DNA from: Cesiribacteraceae bacterium YIM B00369
GTDB lineage: Bacteria > Bacteroidota > Bacteroidia > Cytophagales > Cyclobacteriaceae
Length of the DNA: 64,000 bases
Direction: 5' to 3'
Assembly (NCBI GenBank): GCA_017948555.1
Contig: JAFMYY010000017.1
Span: 1 to 64,000 of the forward strand
In this document: in pieces, positions 35,178 through 44,619 of the stretch
How the letters are laid out: every line of letters starts with the position of its first letter
Numbering within the stretch: position 1 is the first letter of the stretch
Made by a program: the position numbers and the translations under genes
Notes under the pieces: generated by a model
Database searches by the model: none
What the model was told of the DNA's origin: nothing
What the model saw: only the letters and a program-made list of their open reading frames with translations

Positions 35178-35185
35178 AAAATCTG

Positions 35186-36235
35186 ATGTCAGTAAATAAT
35201 TTTGACCCGAATGGGGTGGGTGCTTTGGGGAGCCTTTTCGGATTGCCTTTTAGTGTGGAGGAATGTAATGTAGTGGTAATTCCTGTTCCATGGGAGGTAA
35301 CTGTATCCTACAGTGCCGGTACTGCACGTGGTCCGCAGGCCATTCTGGATGCTTCCCCGCAGCTGGACCTTTTCCAATACGATATTCCGCAAGCCTGGAA
35401 AATGAAGCTCGCCATGTTGCCTGTTTCAGAGGAGTGGCTGAGCAAAAGTGATGCGCTTCGGGAAAAAGCATTTGCTTATATCCGGGCTTTGGAAGAAAAT
35501 ACCATTTCAGAACAGGATGAGGAAATCCGCCAGGTTCCGGAGCTTGTAAATAAAGCTGCGGAAGAAATGATCGCATGGGTAAAGGCCACAGCAGAGGAGC
35601 AGTTAAAGGCAGGGAAACTTCCTTTTGTTTTAGGAGGCGACCACAGTACACCGCTGGGCCTTATGCAGGCTGTTGCGGCTAAAAAAGGTGACTTTGGAAT
35701 TTTGCAGATCGATGCGCATGCCGATTTACGGAAGGCTTATGAGGGTTTTACTTATTCCCATGCCTCCATTATGTACAATGCCCTTACAATGATACCGCAA
35801 GTAAAAAAGCTTGTGCAGGTAGGGATAAGGGATATTTGTGAAGGCGAAGCCGAAATGGCCGAAAGCTTTGACCGCATTGATATCTTCTATGACTCCCGCC
35901 TTAAAGAATCTGCTTTCGGAGGAATAAGCTGGAAGGAACAGACACAGGAAATTATTAAAAATCTGCCTGATCAGGTTTATATCAGTTTTGATATAGACGG
36001 CCTTGATCCGAAACTATGCCCTGCCACTGGAACACCGGTGCCAGGCGGGCTTGAGTATGAAGCAGCTATGTACCTCATTAAAGCCGTGGTGGAGAGCGGC
36101 AGGACAATTGTGGGGGGAGACCTTTGCGAAGTGGCCCCCGGTAATAGTGAGTGGAATGGAAATGTGGGGGCAAGGGTTTTATACCGCATGGCTAACCTTG
36201 CAGGTGTTTCCAATGGTTTATTAAAATTCAGGTAG
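35186..36235 (+). CDS. Agmatinase/arginase family ureohydrolase
   Basis: A 349-residue binuclear manganese hydrolase. Metal-ligand motifs are GGDHS, DAHADLR and SFDIDGLDP. The N-terminal VPVPWEVTVSYSAGTARGP is typical of ureohydrolases. An insertion around 85-125 makes it longer than classical agmatinases (about 300-310 residues). Substrate (agmatine, arginine, formimidoylglutamate or other guanidino compound) cannot be settled. No arginine decarboxylase or histidine-degradation gene is nearby. A heptamer repeat lies directly upstream. Confidence 0.8.
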   Translation: MSVNNFDPNGVGALGSLFGLPFSVEECNVVVIPVPWEVTVSYSAGTARGPQAILDASPQLDLFQYDIPQAWKMKLAMLPVSEEWLSKSDALREKAFAYIRALEENTISEQDEEIRQVPELVNKAAEEMIAWVKATAEEQLKAGKLPFVLGGDHSTPLGLMQAVAAKKGDFGILQIDAHADLRKAYEGFTYSHASIMYNALTMIPQVKKLVQVGIRDICEGEAEMAESFDRIDIFYDSRLKESAFGGISWKEQTQEIIKNLPDQVYISFDIDGLDPKLCPATGTPVPGGLEYEAAMYLIKAVVESGRTIVGGDLCEVAPGNSEWNGNVGARVLYRMANLAGVSNGLLKFR

Positions 36236-36304
36236 GAGGAATATTTTCCTGTTTCCAAAAAAATTAAGTATCTGAACAGGTTTATTTTATCGGTAAAAGC
36301 CAAC

Positions 36305-36413
36305 CTTGTCATCCCGACGGCAGGAGTCGGACGGCCGATGCCGGATCTTTCAAAATAACAGCTCTTCCAGGACTTCTAATGGAGAAAGATGCTTCGTGCC
36401 TCAGCATGACAAG
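36305..36413. repeat. Palindromic GTCAT repeat, copy P1
   Basis: Starts cttgtcatcccgac and ends cagcatgacaagg. The GC-rich left arm (tcggacggccgatgcc) recurs inverted as the right arm of copy P7. The centre contains agctcttccaggacttctaa. Confidence 0.8.
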
Positions 36414-36489
36414 GCAGGCTATCATTGGTAAAATAATTCCGTCAGGCTACTTATCACCATTAACTATAAGAAGAAATATTCTGAAAATT

Positions 36490-36527
36490 AAGCACATTCT
36501 GCATCAGGCCGGGATGTGCTTTTTTTA
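36490..36527 (+). terminator. Intrinsic terminator
   Basis: aagcacat pairs with atgtgctt around a 16-nt loop, followed by seven T. It probably ends the transcript from the ureohydrolase gene. Confidence 0.65.
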
Positions 36528-36685
36528 TTTTTCCGGGCCGGCAGCTGCTGTATATCATTTACAGGCCGGTTCTTCTGAAAAAGTTTGGCCGGGAACAAAA
36601 AACTTAAAAATCAAGCAACTATTGCAGCAGGCTTTTTGCTAAATTTGAGGTACAGCTGTATTAAGCAGAAACTATTTTATTTCTA

Positions 36686-38944
36686 ATGTTGCAAGATTAT
36701 TCTCAAAAAATTGCTGCCGAATTAGGTTTAACCAACCGGCAGGTTTCAGCCACTATAGGCTTATTAGAAGAAGGCGCTACAGTACCTTTTATTGCCCGTT
36801 ATCGTAAAGAGATGACCAGTAGCCTGGATGAAGTGGAAATAGCCAGTATCCGCGACAGGAATGAGCAGTTAAAAGAGCTGGATAAGCGCAGGGAAAGCAT
36901 TCTTAAATCTCTTGAAGAACAGAATGTTTTAACAGATAAACTGAAGAAGCAGGTTGAAGAAGCCGAAACCATGGCCCGCCTGGAAGATATTTACCTTCCT
37001 TATAAGCCAAAACGCCGTACCAAAGCGACCATTGCACGTGAAAAAGGACTTGAACCCCTTGCCACAAGAATAATGGAGCAGGAGGCATTCGACCTTCAGG
37101 CAGAAGCAGAAGCTTACGTGGATCAGGAGAAGGAGGTAAACTCTGCCGAGGAAGCACTTGAGGGCGCACGCCATATTATTGCTGAGTGGATAAACGAGAA
37201 CGCAGAGGTGCGAAGCAGGATGCGTGACCTGTTTATGAAGGAAGGCACTTTCCGTTCCCGCGTAATGACAGGAAAGGAAGAAGAGGGAGCGAAATTTAAG
37301 GATTATTTTGAGTGGGAAGAGCCGGTTGCAAAAGCTCCCTCACACAGAGTGCTGGCAATGCGCAGGGGAGAAAAGGAACTGGTACTGATGCTGGATATTG
37401 CTCCTGAAGAAGAGCGTGCCATTGCCCTCCTTGAAAAGCATTTTGTAAAAGGATACAGCCCTGCTGCCTCCCAGGTGCAGCTGGCTATAAAAGATGCCTA
37501 TAAGCGGCTCCTGAAACCTTCAATGGAAACAGAAGTGCGCCTGAATACGAAGAAGAAAGCCGATGAGGAGGCCATAAGGGTATTTGCTGAGAACCTGCGT
37601 GAGCTGTTACTGGTAGCCCCGCTGGGCCAGAAGAATGTAATGGCCATTGACCCGGGCTTCCGTACCGGTTGTAAGCTGGTTTGCCTGAATGCACAGGGCC
37701 GTTTAATGCACCACTCAACCATTTACCCGAATGAGCCGCAGCGTAAAATAGGGGAATCGGCCAATATTGTATTTGACCTTTGCGAGAAATTCAATATTGA
37801 AGCCGTAGCCATTGGTAACGGTACAGCCAGCCGCGAAACGGAAAGCTTTTTCCGCAGCCTAAAGCTGCCGGGGAATCCTCTGATTGTAATGGTAAATGAA
37901 AGCGGGGCTTCTATTTATTCCGCTTCAGATGTGGCCCGTCAGGAGTTTCCGGATCAGGACCTTACCGTAAGAGGATCAGTATCTATTGGCCGCCGCCTTA
38001 TGGACCCTCTTGCAGAGCTTGTAAAGCTGGATCCTAAGTCTATTGGTGTTGGCCAGTACCAGCACGATGTGGATCAGGGTAACCTGAAGCAAAGCCTGGA
38101 TGACACGGTAATGAGCTGTGTGAACAGGGTAGGGGTAGAGGTGAATACAGCCAGTAAGGAGCTGTTAACTTATGTTTCAGGACTTGGGCCAAGCCTTGCG
38201 CAGAATATCATTGACTTCCGTAATGAGAACGGTCCGTTCAGGGAAAGAAATGCCCTTAAAAAGGTGCCACGTCTGGGAGACAAAGCTTTTGAGCAGGCCG
38301 CTGGCTTCCTCAGGATCCACAATGGCAACAATCCGCTCGATGCCAGTGCCGTGCACCCGGAACGCTATAATATTGTACAGAGGATGGCTGCTGACCTGAA
38401 CTGTACGATTCCTGAGCTTATCAGCGACAAGGAAAAAAGAGCACAGATAGACCTGAAAAAATATGTTTCAGAAACAGTAGGTTTGCCTACCCTGGAAGAT
38501 ATTATGGCAGAACTTGAAAAACCTGGCCGTGACCCGAGGCAAAAGTTCGAGGCATTTTCATTTACCGAAGGGGTAAATACTGTGGAGGATTTAAAAGTGG
38601 GAATGAAGCTGCCGGGGATCGTGACGAATGTAACTAATTTCGGTGCTTTTGTTGACATAGGCGTTCACCAGGATGGCCTTGTGCATATCAGCCATTTATC
38701 CGATAACTTTGTAAGCAATCCGGCCGAAGTGGTTACGGTTCAGCAGCAGGTGGAGGTAACTGTAATGGAGGTTGATATTGCGCGGAACAGGATTGGCTTA
38801 TCTATGAAAACAGATCCTTTTGCGCAGCCGGCACCAAAAGGATCATCCGGAGGCGGCACTAAAAAAAGACGTGAGGAAAAAGAACCGGAGGGAGATATGG
38901 CCTCAATGCTGCAAAACCTGAAAAATAAATTCGGGGGAAGGTAG
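36686..38944 (+). CDS. tex: Tex family RNA-binding transcription accessory protein
   Basis: A 752-residue protein of normal Tex length. Order: N-terminal helical Tex domain (ATVPFIARYRKEMTSSLDEV), YqgF-like RNase H-fold domain (MAIDPGFRTGCKLV), helix-hairpin-helix region (LTYVSGLGPSLAQNIIDFR), then an S1 RNA-binding domain (GIVTNVTNFGAFVDIGVHQD) and a charged tail. Tex is conserved and binds nucleic acid; it affects transcription of toxin or competence genes in some pathogens. A monocistronic unit with a bidirectional terminator. Confidence 0.95.
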   Translation: MLQDYSQKIAAELGLTNRQVSATIGLLEEGATVPFIARYRKEMTSSLDEVEIASIRDRNEQLKELDKRRESILKSLEEQNVLTDKLKKQVEEAETMARLEDIYLPYKPKRRTKATIAREKGLEPLATRIMEQEAFDLQAEAEAYVDQEKEVNSAEEALEGARHIIAEWINENAEVRSRMRDLFMKEGTFRSRVMTGKEEEGAKFKDYFEWEEPVAKAPSHRVLAMRRGEKELVLMLDIAPEEERAIALLEKHFVKGYSPAASQVQLAIKDAYKRLLKPSMETEVRLNTKKKADEEAIRVFAENLRELLLVAPLGQKNVMAIDPGFRTGCKLVCLNAQGRLMHHSTIYPNEPQRKIGESANIVFDLCEKFNIEAVAIGNGTASRETESFFRSLKLPGNPLIVMVNESGASIYSASDVARQEFPDQDLTVRGSVSIGRRLMDPLAELVKLDPKSIGVGQYQHDVDQGNLKQSLDDTVMSCVNRVGVEVNTASKELLTYVSGLGPSLAQNIIDFRNENGPFRERNALKKVPRLGDKAFEQAAGFLRIHNGNNPLDASAVHPERYNIVQRMAADLNCTIPELISDKEKRAQIDLKKYVSETVGLPTLEDIMAELEKPGRDPRQKFEAFSFTEGVNTVEDLKVGMKLPGIVTNVTNFGAFVDIGVHQDGLVHISHLSDNFVSNPAEVVTVQQQVEVTVMEVDIARNRIGLSMKTDPFAQPAPKGSSGGGTKKRREEKEPEGDMASMLQNLKNKFGGR

Positions 38945-38947
38945 AGG

Positions 38948-39010
38948 GAATTTAGAATTAAGAATTTAGAATATAGAATCAAGAATCAAGAATCAAGAAT
39001 GTAGAATTGA
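38948..39010. repeat. Heptameric tandem array (gaatnna, nine units)
   Basis: Nine consecutive 7-bp units with consensus gaatnna (gaattta, gaattaa, gaattta, gaatata, three of gaatcaa, gaatgta, gaattga). It begins four bases after the tex stop codon. Confidence 0.85.
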
Positions 39011-39012
39011 AA

Positions 39013-39048
39013 AAAGAAGGCTGCTGTGGTAACACGGCAGCCTTTTTT
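39013..39048. terminator. Bidirectional terminator between tex and 39062-39523
   Basis: aaggctgctgtg pairs with cacggcagcctt (one G-T pair) around a 4-nt loop. There is a T-run on one side and an A-run on the other, so it serves both convergent genes. Confidence 0.8.
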
Positions 39049-39061
39049 ATATTTCAATTAT

Positions 39062-39523
39062 TTAATCTTCCACAAGCTTTTTCCATTCCTCATAGCGTTC
39101 GGAAATCTTTTCAGCCATCCTGTCATAATTTTCCCAGGTATCCTGCACATGGTAGAGGGAGGGAAGGCTGCCGGCTAATAATTTTTCGTAATCTTTTTTA
39201 TAAATACCACCACCATAATAATAGTAGGTAAACATATTTCCCGTTTTGCTGAAAAGCTCATGCCCCAGGTAGCCATCCCAGACCTCGCTTAATATGGTGC
39301 AGCTCATTTCCCTCCGCTGGAAGCGGAAGATCTGGACTCCGGCTTCATCTTCAAAAAACTCCGAATAAAGCTCATTGTCAACTACCCAGCCTAAATACAT
39401 GCCTATATGCACATAAGCCTGTTCAATGGGGAGTGATTCAGGGAAATTTCCTAAGAAGTGATTTTTTGCATTGTCGTAAATATTTTTATCCAGGGGTGAT
39501 GATTTATGGTTAAGTGCCTCCAT
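39062..39523 (-). CDS. Hypothetical protein, possibly DUF7832-like
   Basis: A 153-residue soluble acidic protein rich in aromatic residues. The segment EQAYVHIGMYLGWVVDNEL resembles an uncharacterised family seen in isolated or immunity-like contexts (DUF7832 from memory; unchecked). No signal peptide, membrane segment or catalytic motif is visible. It converges with tex and shares its terminator. No toxin gene is adjacent. Confidence 0.6.
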   Translation of the reverse strand: MEALNHKSSPLDKNIYDNAKNHFLGNFPESLPIEQAYVHIGMYLGWVVDNELYSEFFEDEAGVQIFRFQRREMSCTILSEVWDGYLGHELFSKTGNMFTYYYYGGGIYKKDYEKLLAGSLPSLYHVQDTWENYDRMAEKISERYEEWKKLVED

Positions 39524-39661
39524 TTAAACGTGCTTTATGTAAGAAAAAGAAACCTTATGGTTTCGAAACTATATTTGCTTTATTTTTAAATCTATTAAAA
39601 TTTTCATTAAAAAACCTTTCCATCAACAAATTAATTTCTGTTATATTTAAGAAAACAGAAA

Positions 39662-40942
39662 TTAATTGAAAAATAAGTAAGCCAGCAAAACTGCTGCAAT
39701 AATTCCTGCAAGGTCTGCAATAAGCCCGCAGGGTATTGCATAGCGGGTATTCCTTATGTTTACAGAACCGAAGTATACTGCTACTACATAGAAGGTTGTT
39801 TCCGTGGATCCCTGGAATACAGAGGCAAGCCAGCCCGCGAAGGAATCGGCGCCAAAAGTGCTCATGGTTTCTATCATCATGCCTCTGGCGCCACTGCCAC
39901 TGAGCGGTTTCATAAATGCAACAGGGAGGGCATCCACAAAACGCGTATCCATGCCTGTAAAGGATATCAGGTCCCTGACTCCCTCCACTAAATACCCGAG
40001 GGCGCCTGAGGTCCTGAAAACACCTATTGCTACCAGCATTGCGACCAGGTAAGGAATAATTTTCACACCTGTGGAAAAGCCTTCTTTGGCTCCTTCAATA
40101 AAATGATCAAAAACATTAATTTTCCTGCGCCAGGCGAGCAGAATAAAAGCAACAATGATTCCTAAGAGGATAGCATTGCCGGCAAGGCTGGAAATATCCG
40201 CCACCTGCTGAGAGGAAAGTCGGGAGAAGTAATAAATGATCCCGCTGATCACTAAAGTTGTTCCGGCAAGGTATGCAAGTATTACAGGCTGAAGCAGGTT
40301 AAGGCGCTGGTAAAGGGAAACTGCAATAAGGCCTGCCATAGTGGAGAAGTAAGTTGCCAGCAGAATAGGAATAAACACATCTGATGGGTTTGCAGCTCCG
40401 GCAGCAGCCCTTAGCGCCATTACACTTACCGGTATTATGGTAAGGCCGGAAGTGTTCAGTACCATAAACATTATCTGCGGATTGGAGGCTGAATCTTCAC
40501 TCGGGTTTGCCTCCTGCAACTGGGTCATGGCTTTGAGGCCAAGAGGGGTGGCGGCATTATCAAGTCCCAGCATATTGGCTGAAAAGTTCATCAGCATCGA
40601 TCCGAATGCAGGGTGATTTGCCGGCAGCTCCGGAAACAGACGGTTAAAGAAAGGCCCCACCAGTCTGGCCAGTACATCCACGGCACCACCTGCTTCTCCT
40701 ATTTTCATAATCCCCAGCCACAGGGTCATAATCCCGATCAGGTAAATGGAAATGCTTACGCTGGTTTCCGCCATTTCAAAGGTGCTCTTCACAATCACGC
40801 TGAAAATTTCCAGATCTGCGCGGTCAAATACCCAGCCAAACTGTTCCAGTAAGGTTTCCCTGAAGTAATAGCCAAGGACCCGGAAAAGGGCAACTACAAA
40901 AGCAATAACAAAGAAAGCAATCCAGATGTAATTTAAAACCAT
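39662..40942 (-). CDS. Fused SpmA-SpmB nucleoside-recognition (Gate) membrane protein
   Basis: A 426-residue polytopic membrane protein. The N-terminal half matches SpmA (FSVIVKSTFEMAETSVSISI, SANMLGLDNAATPLG). The C-terminal half matches SpmB (GFSTGVKIIPYLVAMLVAIG, GSTETTFYVVAVYFGSVN). In Bacillus these are separate spore-maturation proteins; here they form one chain in an apparently non-sporulating lineage, a fusion known elsewhere in Bacteroidota. A transport role is likely, with substrate unknown. About ten hydrophobic segments can be counted. Confidence 0.85.
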   Translation of the reverse strand: MVLNYIWIAFFVIAFVVALFRVLGYYFRETLLEQFGWVFDRADLEIFSVIVKSTFEMAETSVSISIYLIGIMTLWLGIMKIGEAGGAVDVLARLVGPFFNRLFPELPANHPAFGSMLMNFSANMLGLDNAATPLGLKAMTQLQEANPSEDSASNPQIMFMVLNTSGLTIIPVSVMALRAAAGAANPSDVFIPILLATYFSTMAGLIAVSLYQRLNLLQPVILAYLAGTTLVISGIIYYFSRLSSQQVADISSLAGNAILLGIIVAFILLAWRRKINVFDHFIEGAKEGFSTGVKIIPYLVAMLVAIGVFRTSGALGYLVEGVRDLISFTGMDTRFVDALPVAFMKPLSGSGARGMMIETMSTFGADSFAGWLASVFQGSTETTFYVVAVYFGSVNIRNTRYAIPCGLIADLAGIIAAVLLAYLFFN

Positions 40943-41134
40943 ACAGAGCGTAATAGTATAACAGGTTTTGTAAAGGTAAAAATATTTAAGGATTTGGATT
41001 GTTCATGTTTATCTTATTTCTCACATAGCCAAAAGGATGCAACAGCGGATTTACCTTCCGCTCAGCCTGCGGGCTTTTAAGGATATGTGGGAAAATTTGG
41101 GAACTGTTGTCTTTAGTTTTAATTTTAGGGTGAG

Positions 41135-41635
41135 ATGAAAAAGATAAGAAAAAGCAGTGTTTTAATCCCCGGGCTCATGTTAGCCCTTCTGGCAGGTGTT
41201 CTTTTCAGCTGTGGAGAGGACGATACGGAAGAACCGGCTGTTTATACCCCGGCACAAATAAAACGCTTATTATTAAGCAACCTCACCAAAACCTGGCAGC
41301 AACGCTCGGAATATTACCTGAACGATAGTTGCAGGACCGGGTACAGAATACGATTTGAAGACAATGCCACAAACAGGCTGGACAGCGCTTTCTTTGTTTT
41401 CTATATTCCTGATGCAGCAATTTGTAATGCAGGAAGGGCACAGCAGCCAAGGCAGAGGGTGAAAATCAAAGTTTCGCCCCTTTATAAAACCACCGACAGC
41501 CTTCTTTTTATCAGCCCTGCTAATGATACTGTCATAAAAACAATTCGCCTCCTTACAAGCCAGCGCCTGATGCTGGATGTGGCCGGAGAGGGAGGAAAGA
41601 TTGTTGCAACTGAAGAATACCAGGCAGTGCAGTAG
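41135..41635 (+). CDS. Hypothetical lipoprotein
   Basis: The family is not recognised. A 166-residue protein with a basic N-terminus, hydrophobic core and lipobox LFSC (Cys26) followed by acidic residues, so it should be lipid-anchored. The mature part (about 45-160) starts ALLLSNLTKTWQ-like and reads as a small beta-rich domain, similar in style to lipocalin-like Bacteroidota lipoproteins. A heptamer array starts one base after the stop codon. Confidence 0.65.
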   Translation: MKKIRKSSVLIPGLMLALLAGVLFSCGEDDTEEPAVYTPAQIKRLLLSNLTKTWQQRSEYYLNDSCRTGYRIRFEDNATNRLDSAFFVFYIPDAAICNAGRAQQPRQRVKIKVSPLYKTTDSLLFISPANDTVIKTIRLLTSQRLMLDVAGEGGKIVATEEYQAVQ

Positions 41636-41636
41636 C

Positions 41637-41664
41637 AATTAAGAATTAAGAATTAAGAATGAAG
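41637..41664. repeat. Heptameric tandem array (aattaag, four units)
   Basis: aattaag is repeated three times, then aatgaag. It is the same heptamer class as the array at 38948-39010 in another register, and starts one base after a stop codon. Confidence 0.8.
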
Positions 41665-41670
41665 AGTTTT

Positions 41671-41698
41671 CCACCAGCCACCAGCCACCAGCCACTTA
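41671..41698. repeat. Heptameric tandem array (ccaccag, four units)
   Basis: ccaccag is repeated three times, then ccactta, six bases after the previous array. The sequence is unrelated to it but the period is the same. Confidence 0.75.
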
Positions 41699-41707
41699 CC
41701 ACTCAAG

Positions 41708-42427
41708 TTATTCGTTAATCAGGTTGAGGATGTGGCAGGCGGCTATGCCGGCGGTTTCGGTGCGCAGGCGGCTTTTGCCCAGGCTTACGGGAATAAAGCC
41801 GGTTTCGCGGGCCTCTTCAATCTCTTCGGGGGCGAAATCTCCTTCGGGGCCTATCAGCACACATATTTCCTTTCCTGCGGCAGCGGCATCTTTTAAATGC
41901 CGGGGAATTTCAAAGTCCACATAAGCAATAAAGCATTGCCCTTCGTCTTTACTGTCTTTACTCTCCCTCAATTGCTTCAGGAAATCCCTGAAAGGGGTAA
42001 GGTCCCTGATGAGGGGCATCTGCAGATTTAGGGACTGCTTCATGGCACTTACCGCCTTTTTCTCCAGGCGCTCCAAATTGGTCCTGCTGCGTTCGCTGTT
42101 GCGGCACTGCAAAAGGGTGATCCTGTCTATTCCAAATTCAATGGCTTTTTCAAGGAACCACTCTATGCGGTCGCTGTTTTTGGTGGGAGCTATGGCAATA
42201 TGAATTCCGTAACTCTTTGGTTCACTTTTCTGCAGTTGTTCCGATATCTGAAACCTTGCTTTTTTATTGTTCTCATTGGTTAAAACCGCTGCATACAAAT
42301 TTCCTCTTCCGTCTGTAATATGAATGGTGTCGCCGGCCTTATGGCGGAGAACTTTTAAACAGTGCTTTGCCTCTTCCTCAGGCAGTTCAATGGCATCGGG
42401 CAGATGGGGCTGGTAAAATATTTGCAT
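41708..42427 (-). CDS. rsmE: 16S rRNA (uracil-1498-N3)-methyltransferase
   Basis: A 239-residue SPOUT methyltransferase. The N-terminal PUA-like domain includes EEAKHCLKVLRHKAGD. Catalytic-domain signatures are IAPTKNSDRIEWFLEKAIEF, IGPEGDFAPEEIEEA and SLGKSRLRTETAG (SAM-binding knot). It methylates U1498 of 16S rRNA in the 30S subunit. The length is normal. It lies 127 bp downstream of the helicase gene on the same strand, separated from it by a terminator. Confidence 0.92.
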   Translation of the reverse strand: MQIFYQPHLPDAIELPEEEAKHCLKVLRHKAGDTIHITDGRGNLYAAVLTNENNKKARFQISEQLQKSEPKSYGIHIAIAPTKNSDRIEWFLEKAIEFGIDRITLLQCRNSERSRTNLERLEKKAVSAMKQSLNLQMPLIRDLTPFRDFLKQLRESKDSKDEGQCFIAYVDFEIPRHLKDAAAAGKEICVLIGPEGDFAPEEIEEARETGFIPVSLGKSRLRTETAGIAACHILNLINE

Positions 42428-42490
42428 GCGCTTGGTTTAATTTGAAAAACAACAAATTATAACAAATTTACAGGAAAAATTATTGAGGCA

Positions 42491-42530
42491 TAAAAAAACC
42501 ACCGGGCTTTTAAAAACTCCGGTGGTTTAT
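42491..42530 (-). terminator. Intrinsic terminator of the DEAD-box helicase gene
   Basis: aaaccaccgg pairs with ccggtggttt around a 13-nt A/T-rich loop, followed on the minus strand by a T-run. Confidence 0.8.
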
Positions 42531-42554
42531 GGTATGCTTCGGGCAGACAGCTGA

Positions 42555-44249
42555 TTAGTTAGCTGCCAGCTCTACATTTACGCTTTTTCCTTTGATCTTT
42601 CTGCGGCTCATGATGCGGATGATCTTTTCAGCATCTTCGGCAGGAACGTCCACAAAGGTAAATTTATCGTAGATATCAATATCCCCTACTTTTTTGCCCG
42701 GTAAGCCGGTTTCGCCTGTAATAGCTCCTAAAAAGTCGCTGGGGCTTACTTTTGCTTTTTTACCAAGGTTGAAGAAAAGGCGGGCTACATCACCGTCAAG
42801 GCTTGCTCCTTTTCCTTTTCCTGCAAAAGAGGCTCTTTCTCCTCTTTCGCTTCTCTCGCCTCTCGGGCTTCTCTCGCTTCTTTCACCACGTTCGCCTCGT
42901 TCACTTCTCTGTCTGCCGGCAGATGGTTTCTCAAGCTGAAGGTTTTTCATGCGGCCCTCATTTTTCGCCAGCACTTTTTTGGTAAGTGCAGCGGCAATGC
43001 TTGCGTAATCATAACCTTCTGTCTCCAGAGTTTCCAAAAGGGAGGTATAGGGATCCAGTTTTTCGTTGTCGAGTACCTGGCGTATTTCTTCCAGGAATTT
43101 CTGGCGCTGAAGATCCATGATCTCTTTACCTGAAGGCAGCTCATGTTTTGCAACAGTTGCCTTAGTGTAGCGTTCGATATCCTTTAGCTTTCCACGTTCT
43201 CTTTTATCTACAAAAGTAAAAGACTTACCGGTGGTACCTGCACGGCCGGTACGGCCAATTCGGTGAACATACTGCTCAGTTTCCTGCGGAATATCGTAAT
43301 TGATTACCGCATCAACACCTTTAACGTCAATACCACGGGCAGCCACATCGGTTGCTACCAGAATATTGGCAGTGCCGCCACGGAACTTCTGCATTACGCG
43401 GTCACGCTGCATCTGGCTCAGGTCACCGTGGAGTGCTTCCGCCCCCAGACCTGCAGCCTGCAGTTTCTCAGTAAGCTCATCGCACATGCGCTTGGTATTA
43501 CAGAATACCAGCATCAGGTTTAGCTGGTGAAGCTCTATAACGATCTGTAAAAGATCGAATTTATCGTTACGGTTAACTTCGTAATAGATCTGCTCAATGC
43601 TTGGCATAGTCAGCTCTTTCGCTTCCATCTTTACAAATACCGGGTCATTCTGGTATTTTTTAGTAAGCTCAAGAATAGGCTTTGGCATGGTGGCCGAGAA
43701 GAAGATCGTTTGAATTCCCCTTGGAGCATGCTCCAGTATGGCTTCAATGTCCTCGCGGAAACCCATGTCCAGCATTTCATCTGCTTCGTCAAGAACGAGC
43801 ATCTTTAAATTGTCCAGCTGAATGGTGCCACGGTTTAAGTGGTCCTGCACACGGCCTGGCGTACCTACAATAATCTGTACGCCACGCTTAAGTGCTCTGA
43901 ATTGTTTATCAATAGATTCTCCTCCGTAAACTGCCAGGGTGTTAAGTTTGGTGTGAAACTGAAGGAGTTTCTTAAGTTCATTATTTACCTGTACCGCAAG
44001 CTCGCGGGTAGGGCAAAGTACAAGTGCCTGAATGGCTTTGTTAGAGACGTCGATGCCTTCTGCCAGCGGAATCCCGAAAGCAGCAGTTTTACCGGTACCC
44101 GTCTGGGCCTGACCGATTACATCTTTTCCCAGTAATAATTCAGGAATAGCCTGGGCTTGAATAGGCGATGGCTGGGTGAAACCCATTTCAGTAAGCGCCT
44201 TTAATGTAGCCGACGACAGGCCAAGTTCCTCGAAAGTGATGTTACTCAT
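42555..44249 (-). CDS. deaD: DEAD-box ATP-dependent RNA helicase with DbpA-type RNA-binding domain
   Basis: A 564-residue helicase. All motifs are present: Q motif (FTQPSPIQAQAIP), AQTGTGKT, PTRELA, DEAD, SAT, then HRIGRTGRAG in the second RecA fold. A basic, low-complexity linker of ERGERSERG-type repeats (about 455-490) leads to a C-terminal DbpA/CsdA RNA-binding domain (VARLFFNLGKKAKVSPSDF). This arrangement matches CsdA/DeaD, which remodels RNA in ribosome assembly and cold adaptation. A long apparent leader suggests post-transcriptional control (see 44250-44619). Confidence 0.92.
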   Translation of the reverse strand: MSNITFEELGLSSATLKALTEMGFTQPSPIQAQAIPELLLGKDVIGQAQTGTGKTAAFGIPLAEGIDVSNKAIQALVLCPTRELAVQVNNELKKLLQFHTKLNTLAVYGGESIDKQFRALKRGVQIIVGTPGRVQDHLNRGTIQLDNLKMLVLDEADEMLDMGFREDIEAILEHAPRGIQTIFFSATMPKPILELTKKYQNDPVFVKMEAKELTMPSIEQIYYEVNRNDKFDLLQIVIELHQLNLMLVFCNTKRMCDELTEKLQAAGLGAEALHGDLSQMQRDRVMQKFRGGTANILVATDVAARGIDVKGVDAVINYDIPQETEQYVHRIGRTGRAGTTGKSFTFVDKRERGKLKDIERYTKATVAKHELPSGKEIMDLQRQKFLEEIRQVLDNEKLDPYTSLLETLETEGYDYASIAAALTKKVLAKNEGRMKNLQLEKPSAGRQRSERGERGERSERSPRGERSERGERASFAGKGKGASLDGDVARLFFNLGKKAKVSPSDFLGAITGETGLPGKKVGDIDIYDKFTFVDVPAEDAEKIIRIMSRRKIKGKSVNVELAAN

Positions 44250-44619
44250 CTAATTGTGTATATTAAATTATAATTTTTTTTGTTGATTTGGAGAATCAGA
44301 GATGGGAAAACACACCTTTTTATTCTGTTACCAGGAGGTACAGGACAAAACTGAATGGTAAAAGGTTCTGCTAATTGTTTGCTTGCCCGGAAAGGATAAT
44401 CCGGAAGGCTTTGCCTGTACCAGCTGCTGGAACGTTTTCACACATAATACTCCGAAGGATATCATATGGCCCGCTCAGATCTGCTTAGTAAAAAACACAG
44501 GCGCTTAATATCTGCTTCTATTTCGCTTACAGTTCAATGCTATAGGGATTAGCCGCTCTGCATAAAACTGTCCGACAGGTTGATAACCAGGCCGGACTTA
44601 AATTAATTCATTCGCACTG
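44250..44619 (-). promoter_or_regulatory. Long presumed 5' leader of deaD
   Basis: The best promoter upstream of deaD lies at 44620-44652, which would give a leader of about 360 nt with no gene in it. In E. coli the homologous mRNA has a very long cold-responsive leader (established). No obvious terminator or riboswitch motif was recognised by eye. Confidence 0.4.

Larger units (their letters stand above)
36236..36685. other. Intergenic region with palindromic repeat and terminator
   Basis: This 450-bp spacer contains the palindromic element at 36305-36413 and the terminator at 36490-36527. An 87-codon reading frame across the repeat (36379-36642) looks like chance. Confidence 0.6.

Noticed and set aside
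36379-36642. 87-codon frame after the ureohydrolase gene
   Set aside because: Begins inside palindromic repeat P1 and runs through a terminator.
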